DNA of 64,000 nucleotides from Actinokineospora baliensis (GTDB lineage: Bacteria > Actinomycetota > Actinomycetes > Mycobacteriales > Pseudonocardiaceae), in the NCBI RefSeq assembly GCF_016907695.1, contig NZ_JAFBCK010000001.1, positions 1,798,001-1,862,000 on the forward strand. Direction: 5' to 3'. The translations under genes and the position numbers were made by a program. Shown here in pieces: positions 52,791 through 61,179 of the stretch (the first letter of the stretch is position 1; each line of letters starts with the position of its first letter). Under the pieces are notes generated by a model that was given only the letters and a program-made list of their open reading frames with translations, was not told where the DNA came from and made no database searches.

Positions 52791-55700
52791 GTGGGTTTTC
52801 TCAGGCGACACCGCACCGCCATCGCGTCGTCGGTCGTGCTCGCGGTCGGGGCGACGGCACTGGTCACGTACGCGTTGTCATCCACCGGTTACCCGGTGCG
52901 CCAGGTCGACCTCGACGACGGCGGCATCTGGGTGACCAGCGACCGCGACGGCTTGTTCGGCAGGCTCAACAAGCCCGCTGGCGCCCTGGACGCGGCCTTC
53001 TACCCGCCGGGCGGCACGCAGCAGACCTACCAGCTCGACGTCTTCCAGGACGGCTCCGCGGTCGCGGCCAGGGACGCGGCGACCGGTCGCCTCTTCCCGG
53101 TGGACGTCGCCCGCGCGGTCGCCTTACCCGAGCAGGGCTTATCCATCGCCGGGGACACGGAACTGGCCATGGCGGGCGGTACCCTCGCCGCCCTGGAGCC
53201 GCGGACCGGCCGCGTGTGGGCGACCAGGGTCGACACCCACGACGGCATGACCAACCTCGGCACCCTCGACCCGGCCAACGCCCCGATCGCCACCGTCGAC
53301 CCCGGCGCCGCGCTCGCCGTGGCCCCGGACGGCACGGTCCGCGTGGTCTCCAAGACCGGCAAGGTCGCCACGATCCGGGTCAACCAGAACACCTTCGAGG
53401 AAGCCGACTACGGCACCCTCCCGCACGCCCTCTCCAGCGTCCAGGCCACCTCGGTCGGCGGTGACCTCCTCGTCCTCGACACCGACACGGGCACGCTGGT
53501 GCTGCCGGACGGCAAGGACGTCACCATCGACGCCGACGAGTCCACCCGGTTGCAGCAGCCCGGCCCCGGCTCCGACGTCGTCGTCGTCGCCACCGAGAAG
53601 TCCCTCGTCGCGGTCTCCATCGCCGACGGCCGCACCACGCTGCTCTCCGACGCGGGCAAGGGCGCCCCCGCTGCCCCGGTGCGGCTCGCAGGCTGCGTGC
53701 ACGCCGCGTGGGCGGGCACCCCGTCCGGCTACGTGCGCTCCTGCGACGGCGGCAAGGCCACCCCCGGCAACCTGCGCGACGAGTCGGTGCTGGCCAAGCC
53801 GGTGTTCCGGGTCAACCGCGGTTCGATCGTGCTCAACGACATCGCCACCGGCGCGGTGTGGGACCTGAGCACGCAGAAGAAGGTGGACAACTGGTCGGCG
53901 GTGAAGCCGCCGCCGGTGCAGAACCCGAGCGACAAGACCAAGAACGACAAGAACACCGACGCGGTCAAGGACAAGCCGCCGAAGGCCGTCGACGACAACC
54001 TCGGCGCCCGGCCCGGCCGCACCACGGTGCTGCACGTGCTGGACAACGACTCCGACCCGGCCGGCAACATCCTGTCCATCTCGGCGGTCACCGCCCCGGA
54101 CAACCCGGCCGTGCGGCTGGCGGTCGCGCCGGACGGGCAGACCGTGCAGATCACCCTGCCGGAGTCCGCTGTGGACACCCGGTTCAAGTACACCATCGAC
54201 GACGGCCAGGGCTTGACGGCGACGGCCTCGGTCAACGTCGACGGCCGCACCGCCGACGAGAACAAGCCGCCGGAGCTGCGCCCGGGGTTCAAGGCCACCG
54301 ACTGGAGCGTGCCCTCCGGCGGCCTGGTGTCGATCCCGGCGGTCGCCGACTGGCGCGACTTCGACGGTGACCCGATCGTGCTGGCCGGTGCGAAGGTCGC
54401 CGAGGGGTCGGTGACGACCACCCCGGCCGGTTTCGCCGACTTCACCGCCCCGCGCAAGGCCGGGCCGCAGAAGGTCGAGTACCAGCTGACCGACGGTCGC
54501 GGCGAGGCGGTGGTCGGCTCCGAGAACGTCACCGTGCAGGACCCGGCCGCGACGACCGCCGTGGCCGCGATCGCCCAGCCGGACGTCGTGCGCGGGCAGG
54601 TCGGGCAACCGATCACCGTGCGCCCGCTGGAGAACGACCGCCCCGGTTCCGACCCGACCGACCCCACCGCCCGGCTGCGGCTGGCTGGCGACCTCGCCGC
54701 CCCGCCCGGTGCCGCGGTGGTCACCGACATCAAGACCGGGCTGGTGACCGTCACCGTCGCCAGGCCGGGCACCGTGTTCCTGGAGTACTCGGCCGCTTTC
54801 GGCAACGCGCCGTTCGCCACCGGCAGCATCCGGGTGGACGCCACCCCGGCCCCGCAGACCCCGCTGCCGCCGGTCGCGGTCCCCGACAGCGCCGTGGTCC
54901 GCGCGCAGCTGCCGACGCTGGTCGACGTGCTGGCCAACGACGTCGACCCGTCCGGGTCGCTGCTGGTCGTGCAGACCGCCGAACCGGTGATCGAGGACCA
55001 GATCAAGGTCGCCATCGTCAAGGGCCGCTGGCTGCGGATCACCTCGCTCACCCCGACGCTGAGCCCGAACCCGCAGGTCGTGCGCTACACCGTGACCAAC
55101 GGGCTCACCGGCGCGGTCACCGGTGAGGTCACCGTCACCCAGCTCGGCCCGCCCGCGGACGACACCCCGGTGCCCAAGGACGACTACGCCGTGGTCCGCG
55201 CGGGCGATTCCGTCGCGATCCCGGTGCTGGACAACGACACCACCCCCGGTGGTTCACCGATCTCGTTGCAGGCCAACGTCGAGGGCGCGCCCGCGCGCGG
55301 TCAGCTCTCGGTCACCGGCATCACCGACCCGCAGACCCAGGTCGGCCGCGCGTACGTGACCGGCAACGTGGTCCGCTACGTCCCACCGGCCACTGTGGAC
55401 GCCCCGGTGAAGGTGCTGGTCTCCTACGTCGCGGTGAACCCCAATGGTGACCAGGCCGTCGGCCAGGCGCACGTGACGATCAACCCGGCGCCGACGCCGC
55501 AGGTGCCCAACCAGCCACCGGCCCCGCAGCCGGTCGAGGCGCGGGCCATCGCTGGCGACACCATCAAGATCGTCATCCCGACCAGCGGGCTGGACCCCGA
55601 CGGCGACTCCGTGTCGGTCACCGGCATCGGCTCCGCGGCGGGCCTCGGTCGGATCATCGCGATGGGCGCCACCTCGATCACCTACCAGGCGTACCCGTCG

Positions 55701-58700
55701 AGCGCGGGCACCGACACCTTCAAGTACCTGGTGACCGACCCGTTCGGCAAGACGAGCGAGTCCGACATCCGGGTGGCCATCGTGCCGCCGGGCGACCCGC
55801 AGCCCGCCATCGCCGTCGACGACGTGGTCACCGCGGCACCCGGTGTGCGGCTGGCCATCGACGTGATGGGCAACGACCTGCGCGCCCCCGGTGACACCAC
55901 CCAGGTGGAGCCGCTCAAGGAGCGCAACCCGAACCTGCCAGCCGACGTCACGCTCAACGCCGAGACCGGCCTGATCGAGCTGACCGCGCCCGACCTGAGC
56001 GGCAAGCCGCTGATCATCGTCTACAGCGTCATCGGCGGCTTCGGCGAGCCGTCGATCGCGACGCTGACGGTGCGCAGCCAGAAGGACTACAACATGCCGC
56101 CCATCGCGGGCGACACCTACGCCGAGCCCCGCCCTGGCGCTGGCACCGTCGAGGTGGACGTGCTCGCCGCCGCGGGCGACATCGACGGCACCGCGGGGGA
56201 CCTGAGCATCACCAAGGTCTTCGACGAGAAGGCGAGCGAGTCCGGCGGCAAGATCACCATGCCGGTGCTCGACCAGCCGCGCACCGTGGCCTACGAGCTC
56301 AAGGACGGCGGCGGCGCCACCGCGCTCGGGTTCATCCACGTGCCCGCCAGCGGCGGCGGCGCCCCGTACGGCAAGCCGGGGCAGAGCATCGAGGTGCCGA
56401 TCGACGGCGCCAAGACCGTGTCCATCACCGACTTCGTCGTCGACCCGGCCAACAAGCCGGTGAAGCTGACCATCGCCGACCGGATCTTCGCCTCGCCCGC
56501 GATCGGCCTGCAGGTGCGCAACGAGGGCGAGCAGTCCTTGGTGCTGACCGCGGTGCCCGGCTACAACGGCCCGGCGGCGATCACCTTCGAGGTCACCAAC
56601 GGCGCCAGCCTCGCCGAGGGGCAGACCGCCTACATCACGGTGCCGGTGCAGATCGGCCCGGACGTGCCGATCCTGCGCTGCCCGAGCGGCACGATCACCC
56701 TCATCGCGGGCGGCACCACCATCGGCATGGACATCACGTCGGTCTGCCACGTGTGGACGGCCAAGCCGGGTGCCGCGGTGGACCTGAAGTACACGGCCAA
56801 GTGGAAGACCGACGCCAACGGCGTCGACGTGGAGGGGTCCGGTTCGCGCACGATCCGGTTGACCGCCTCCGGTGCGGCCAGGCCGGGCGACAACGGTGTG
56901 CTGGAGGTGTCGGTCGAGGGTTCGCCCGCGCCGCCGACGCCGTTCGCGGTCCGGGTCATCGCCGCGCCCGCGCCGTCGGTCTCGCCGGTGGCCATCGACG
57001 GCATCAAGGCTGGCGAGACCGCCGAGGTCAACCTCGCCCAGTACGTCCGCTCCCGGCTGCGCGACCCGGTGATCTCGGTGGTCTCGGTGCGCCAGATCGA
57101 CGGCATGTCCGCGAACTCCAGCTCCACCGGTGCCTCGGTGCGGATCACCCCCGGCGCCGACACGCACGGCACGATGTCCTTCGAGGTCACCGTGTCCGAT
57201 GTGGCCGACACCAGCCGCAACGACCGCAAGGTCCCCGGCCGGATCACCCTGCGCGTGCTGGGTGTGCCGGACGCGCCGAGCATCCCGATCCCCGGCCGCA
57301 CCACGCTGAGCAAGGTCGTGGAGCTGTCGTGGGGCACCCCGGCCAACAACGGCGCGCCGATCGAGGGCTACGAGGTCGCCTGGGACGGCGGTTCGCAGAA
57401 CTGCGCCGCGTCGCCGTGTTCGATCTCCGGGCTCGCCAACGGCCGCGCGTACTCGTTCACCGTCCGGGCCCGCAACCTGGTCGGCTGGAGCAAGCCGAGC
57501 CCGTCGTCTTCATCGTCCACACCGGACGAGGTGCCCGGCGCGGTCGGCGGTCTGACCGCGGCCCAGCCGCGCGACGGTGGCGTGACGCTCACCTGGACCC
57601 CGGCCCGCAACGAGGGCAGCGAGGTCCAGCGGCACGAGATCAGCTGGACCGGTGGCGGCCGGATGACGGTGCCGGGTGGCGCCACCACCGCCACACCGTC
57701 CAATTTGGACAACGACACGGTATACACGTTCACCGTGATCGCGGTGAACGCGCACGGCCCCGGCCCGGCGGCGACCACGACGGCGCAGTCGGCTGGCACG
57801 CCCAACCGCCCGCCCGCGCCGAACCTCACGGTGGTCCAGTCCACCGATTCGAAGCGCAGCGCGGTGCGGGTGTCGTGGGCCCCGGTCAGCGCCAACGGCC
57901 CCGGTCCGGTCACCTACGCGGTCACCCGCACCGGCGGCGGTGGCGACAAGGTGGTCTGCGAGAACGTCCGCAACCTCAGCTGCGCCGACGACGGCATCGT
58001 CAACGACGGCACCGTCTACACGTACTTCCTCACCGCGACCAACTCCAGCCCCGGTGACGGCCACACCTCGCCGCCGAGCCCGGGGGCGGAGATGGAGGCC
58101 AGCGCGAAGCCGGACGCGTTCGGCAACTCGTACAAGGCGGAGGCCACCGGGGTCGACGGCCAGGCGAAGATCAGCTTCGACGCGCCAGCCTCGCACGGCC
58201 GGTCCAACACGGTGACCTGCACCTGGGGCGGCGGCACCAGTTGCGGCACCTGGGACTACCCGGTCGAGGGCAAGGACAACCTCGAGTACACGATCAACGG
58301 GCTGCCCAACGGCCAGCAGGTCGCCATCACGCTGCGCACCTGCAACGGCAGCGGCGGCAACGACGCGTGCAACGCGCCCGCCACCGAGCAGGTGACCGCG
58401 TTCGGCCCGATGAAGGACCTGGTGATCTCCACGACCGCGGTCGAGGACAAGGTCAACTACAAGGTCACCGTCAACCCCAACGGCAAGCCGGCGCAGGTCC
58501 GCATCCAGGCCGACAAGGGCGGCGGCACCGAGAACTTCACCACCCAGGTCGGCGTGTGGACCCACGAGGACACCCTCGACGTCGGCTACGCCACCACCGT
58601 CAAGATCACGGTCACCGTCACCAGCCAGGGCAGGCCGACGCTGACCGAGGAGGCCACCCAGACGACCGGGCCGGAGCCGCCCGCGCCGGTGGTCACCGTG

Positions 58701-58988
58701 ACCAAGGGCGCCGCCTGCGGCACCGCGAACCCGTGCAACAGCGCCAAACCCGACGCGTGCACCGACGCGAGCTGCGCGTTCATCAAGGTGAAGGTGGAGA
58801 ACTTCCGCGGCAACACGGTCACCTGCTCGTTCACCGCGCAGACCGCGGGCTACACGTTCGTCAACGAGACCTTCACGCCGGGCGAGGAGCGCCAGACGCG
58901 CAACTTCTACGGCTCACCGGGGACCAAGGTGACCGTCACCTGCCGGTCGTCCGGGTCACCGAACACCACCGGAGCGATCACGTGGTGA
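52791..58988 (+). CDS. Giant Ig-like/fibronectin type III surface protein
   Basis: 2065 residues. A short basic start and one transmembrane helix (about 9-30) are followed by a beta-propeller-like region (about 35-370), a Lys/Asp-rich linker (about 375-395), then a series of Ig/cadherin-like modules marked by VLDNDSDP (about 418), PLENDRPG (about 610), VLANDVDP (about 712), VLDNDTTP (about 810), DPDGDS (about 938) and VMGNDLRAPGD (about 1022). FN3 modules start near 1494, 1582, 1677 and 1776, and a Cys-containing C-terminal domain ends the chain. It is anchored in the membrane and projects outward. GTG start with AGGGG. First of four tightly spaced genes; function unknown. Confidence 0.88.
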   Translation: MGFLRRHRTAIASSVVLAVGATALVTYALSSTGYPVRQVDLDDGGIWVTSDRDGLFGRLNKPAGALDAAFYPPGGTQQTYQLDVFQDGSAVAARDAATGRLFPVDVARAVALPEQGLSIAGDTELAMAGGTLAALEPRTGRVWATRVDTHDGMTNLGTLDPANAPIATVDPGAALAVAPDGTVRVVSKTGKVATIRVNQNTFEEADYGTLPHALSSVQATSVGGDLLVLDTDTGTLVLPDGKDVTIDADESTRLQQPGPGSDVVVVATEKSLVAVSIADGRTTLLSDAGKGAPAAPVRLAGCVHAAWAGTPSGYVRSCDGGKATPGNLRDESVLAKPVFRVNRGSIVLNDIATGAVWDLSTQKKVDNWSAVKPPPVQNPSDKTKNDKNTDAVKDKPPKAVDDNLGARPGRTTVLHVLDNDSDPAGNILSISAVTAPDNPAVRLAVAPDGQTVQITLPESAVDTRFKYTIDDGQGLTATASVNVDGRTADENKPPELRPGFKATDWSVPSGGLVSIPAVADWRDFDGDPIVLAGAKVAEGSVTTTPAGFADFTAPRKAGPQKVEYQLTDGRGEAVVGSENVTVQDPAATTAVAAIAQPDVVRGQVGQPITVRPLENDRPGSDPTDPTARLRLAGDLAAPPGAAVVTDIKTGLVTVTVARPGTVFLEYSAAFGNAPFATGSIRVDATPAPQTPLPPVAVPDSAVVRAQLPTLVDVLANDVDPSGSLLVVQTAEPVIEDQIKVAIVKGRWLRITSLTPTLSPNPQVVRYTVTNGLTGAVTGEVTVTQLGPPADDTPVPKDDYAVVRAGDSVAIPVLDNDTTPGGSPISLQANVEGAPARGQLSVTGITDPQTQVGRAYVTGNVVRYVPPATVDAPVKVLVSYVAVNPNGDQAVGQAHVTINPAPTPQVPNQPPAPQPVEARAIAGDTIKIVIPTSGLDPDGDSVSVTGIGSAAGLGRIIAMGATSITYQAYPSSAGTDTFKYLVTDPFGKTSESDIRVAIVPPGDPQPAIAVDDVVTAAPGVRLAIDVMGNDLRAPGDTTQVEPLKERNPNLPADVTLNAETGLIELTAPDLSGKPLIIVYSVIGGFGEPSIATLTVRSQKDYNMPPIAGDTYAEPRPGAGTVEVDVLAAAGDIDGTAGDLSITKVFDEKASESGGKITMPVLDQPRTVAYELKDGGGATALGFIHVPASGGGAPYGKPGQSIEVPIDGAKTVSITDFVVDPANKPVKLTIADRIFASPAIGLQVRNEGEQSLVLTAVPGYNGPAAITFEVTNGASLAEGQTAYITVPVQIGPDVPILRCPSGTITLIAGGTTIGMDITSVCHVWTAKPGAAVDLKYTAKWKTDANGVDVEGSGSRTIRLTASGAARPGDNGVLEVSVEGSPAPPTPFAVRVIAAPAPSVSPVAIDGIKAGETAEVNLAQYVRSRLRDPVISVVSVRQIDGMSANSSSTGASVRITPGADTHGTMSFEVTVSDVADTSRNDRKVPGRITLRVLGVPDAPSIPIPGRTTLSKVVELSWGTPANNGAPIEGYEVAWDGGSQNCAASPCSISGLANGRAYSFTVRARNLVGWSKPSPSSSSSTPDEVPGAVGGLTAAQPRDGGVTLTWTPARNEGSEVQRHEISWTGGGRMTVPGGATTATPSNLDNDTVYTFTVIAVNAHGPGPAATTTAQSAGTPNRPPAPNLTVVQSTDSKRSAVRVSWAPVSANGPGPVTYAVTRTGGGGDKVVCENVRNLSCADDGIVNDGTVYTYFLTATNSSPGDGHTSPPSPGAEMEASAKPDAFGNSYKAEATGVDGQAKISFDAPASHGRSNTVTCTWGGGTSCGTWDYPVEGKDNLEYTINGLPNGQQVAITLRTCNGSGGNDACNAPATEQVTAFGPMKDLVISTTAVEDKVNYKVTVNPNGKPAQVRIQADKGGGTENFTTQVGVWTHEDTLDVGYATTVKITVTVTSQGRPTLTEEATQTTGPEPPAPVVTVTKGAACGTANPCNSAKPDACTDASCAFIKVKVENFRGNTVTCSFTAQTAGYTFVNETFTPGEERQTRNFYGSPGTKVTVTCRSSGSPNTTGAITW

Positions 58989-59025
58989 CCACGCTCAGGC
59001 AGCACACACAGGACGGGAACGGGCA

Positions 59026-59991
59026 ATGACAGCCACACCGGAGCAGGCGCAGCTGTTCGCGCAGACCTTCGACCGGTTGGTCGCCAACGTGAGCGTGGCG
59101 ATCGTCGGCAAGGAGCACACGGTGCGCCTCGCGCTCACCTGCCTGCTCTCCGAGGGCCACCTCCTGCTGGAGGACTACCCGGGGACCGGCAAGACGATGC
59201 TGGCCAAGGCGCTGTCGCGGTCGGTGCAGGGCACCAACTCGCGCATCCAGTTCACCCCGGACCTGCTGCCCTCCGACGTCACCGGCGTGACCATCTACGA
59301 CCAGCGCAAGCAGGAGTTCGAGTTCCACCGCGGCCCGGTGTTCCACTCGATCGTGCTCGCCGACGAGATCAACCGCGCGTCGCCGAAGACCCAGTCGGCG
59401 CTGCTGGAGGTCATGGAGGAGGGCCGGGTCACCGTCGACGGCGTCGGCCACGAGGTCGGCAAGCCGTTCATGGTGATCGCCACGCAGAACCCGATCGAGC
59501 AGGCGGGCACCTACCGGCTGCCCGAGGCGCAGCTGGACCGGTTCCTGATGAAGACCAGCATCGGCTACCCCGACCACACCGCGACCGTGGCGCTGCTGTC
59601 GGCGGCCTCGGTGCGCGACCGGTCGGTGTCGGTGCAGCCGGTGATCTCCTCGCAGGTGGTCTCCCAGCTCGCCGCGACCGCCGACCGGGTGCACGTCGAC
59701 GCCGCCGTGCTGTCCTACGTCACCCGCATCGCCGAGGCTTCGCGCGAGCACGAGCACGTGCGCCTGGGTGTCTCCGTCCGCGGCTGCCTCGCCTACGTGC
59801 GCTGCGCCAAGACGTGGGCGATGACCAAGGGCCGCAACTTCGTCACCCCGGAGGACGTCAAGGAGCTGGCGCTGCCGGTGCTCGGGCACCGCATCCTGCT
59901 CAACGCCCAGGCCCAGTTCGACGGGGTCTCCGTGACCGACGTGATCGAGAAGCTGCTCGCCGACGTCGCCCCGCCCGTCGCCAGGGGCTAG
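59026..59991 (+). CDS. MoxR-family AAA+ ATPase
   Basis: 321 residues with Walker A DYPGTGKTML (about 48-57), Walker B VLADEINRASPKTQSALLE, sensor 1 VIATQNPIEQAGTY and the C-terminal lid (SVRGCLAYVRCAKTWA). MoxR proteins act as chaperones that mature partner complexes, typically with a VWA or DUF58 protein. The DUF58 gene starts 3 bases after the stop. Confidence 0.93.
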   Translation: MTATPEQAQLFAQTFDRLVANVSVAIVGKEHTVRLALTCLLSEGHLLLEDYPGTGKTMLAKALSRSVQGTNSRIQFTPDLLPSDVTGVTIYDQRKQEFEFHRGPVFHSIVLADEINRASPKTQSALLEVMEEGRVTVDGVGHEVGKPFMVIATQNPIEQAGTYRLPEAQLDRFLMKTSIGYPDHTATVALLSAASVRDRSVSVQPVISSQVVSQLAATADRVHVDAAVLSYVTRIAEASREHEHVRLGVSVRGCLAYVRCAKTWAMTKGRNFVTPEDVKELALPVLGHRILLNAQAQFDGVSVTDVIEKLLADVAPPVARG

Positions 59992-59994
59992 GCC

Positions 59995-61179
59995 GTGGGC
60001 GGGTTGGCGGAGGCGCTCCGCGCGGTAACGCCGATGGGCTGGGTCGTGGCCGCCTGCTCGGTCCTGTCCTTGATCGCGGGCGGTGTGCTCGGTTGGACCG
60101 AGCTCGTGGTGGCCGGGGTGGCCGGGTTGCTGGTCTTCCTGGCCTGCTTGAGCTGGGCGATCGGGCGCAACCTGCTCGCCGTGCGGTTCACCCTCGACAG
60201 GGAGCGGGTGGTCAGGGGCAGGCCCGCCACCTGCGTGGTCGAGGTCGCCGGCCAGCGCGCCGGTGCCCGGTTGCTGGCGATGGAGCTGGAGCTCTCGGTC
60301 GACGACGAGGTGCACGTGGTGGAGGTGCCCGGCTTGGTGTCCGGGCAGGTGCACAGCGAGTTCTTCCCGATCCCGACCGAGCAGCGCGGTGTCGTCACGG
60401 TCGGCCCCGCGGTGACCGTGCGCGGCGACCCGCTCGGCGTCCTGCGCCGCACGGTGGAGTGGGGTGGCACCCGCGAGCTGTTCGTGCACCCGGTGACCGT
60501 CGCGCTCGGCCCGCTCGGCGCGGGCATGCTGCGCGACCTGGAGGGCTACACCACCACCGACCTGTCCACCAGCGATCTGGCGTTCCACACGCTGCGCGAG
60601 TTCGCCCCCGGTGACGACCGCAGGCACATCCACTGGCGCTCCTCGGCCAAGCTCGCCTCGGCCGGGTCCGACGGCAAGTTCCTGGTCCGGCAGTACCTCG
60701 ACACCCGCCGGGCGCGGCTGGTGATCGCCGTCGACGGCGACCGCGCCGCCTACGCCAGCGACGACGACTTCGAGAACGCCATCTCGGTGGCGGGTTCGCT
60801 GGCGCTGCGCGCGGTGGAGGACGAGATCGACCTGACCCTGTTCGCGGGCGGCCAGGTCGTGCACGACGCCGTCGCGCAGACCGCGCTGGACGGCTTGGCC
60901 AGGGTCAAGCCGGTCACCATGGGCCTCGACGACCTGACCACCCGCGCCGCCCAGCTCGCCCCGGACGCGACCGTGGTCGTGGTGGTCGCAGGCGGCGCGC
61001 GCACCTTCCCGGAACTGCTGCGCGCCTGCGGGCAGTTCCCCTCCGACATCCGCCGCGCCGCGATCACCGTCGCGGCCACCGGCAACGCCGGGATCACCGA
61101 GAACGTGGGACTCACCGTGGCCGCCGTGCGCGACCTGGACGACCTGCGCGCCGTGCTCGCTGGAGGGCCGCTGGCATGA
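59995..61179 (+). CDS. DUF58 domain membrane protein
   Basis: 394 residues. Two N-terminal membrane helices (about 15-60), an extracellular-like beta segment (about 60-175), then DUF58 with the signature FAPGDDRRHIHWRSSAKLA (about 202) and a VWA-like fold (ARLVIAVDGDRAAY). DUF58 proteins are the usual partners of MoxR ATPases. GTG start; its stop overlaps the next gene by 4 bases (ATGA). Confidence 0.9.
   Translation: MGGLAEALRAVTPMGWVVAACSVLSLIAGGVLGWTELVVAGVAGLLVFLACLSWAIGRNLLAVRFTLDRERVVRGRPATCVVEVAGQRAGARLLAMELELSVDDEVHVVEVPGLVSGQVHSEFFPIPTEQRGVVTVGPAVTVRGDPLGVLRRTVEWGGTRELFVHPVTVALGPLGAGMLRDLEGYTTTDLSTSDLAFHTLREFAPGDDRRHIHWRSSAKLASAGSDGKFLVRQYLDTRRARLVIAVDGDRAAYASDDDFENAISVAGSLALRAVEDEIDLTLFAGGQVVHDAVAQTALDGLARVKPVTMGLDDLTTRAAQLAPDATVVVVVAGGARTFPELLRACGQFPSDIRRAAITVAATGNAGITENVGLTVAAVRDLDDLRAVLAGGPLA

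Noticed and set aside
52791..58988. Secondary long frames inside the giant surface protein gene, on both strands
   Set aside because: All are GC-bias shadows; the 2065-residue frame has continuous Ig and FN3 motifs.
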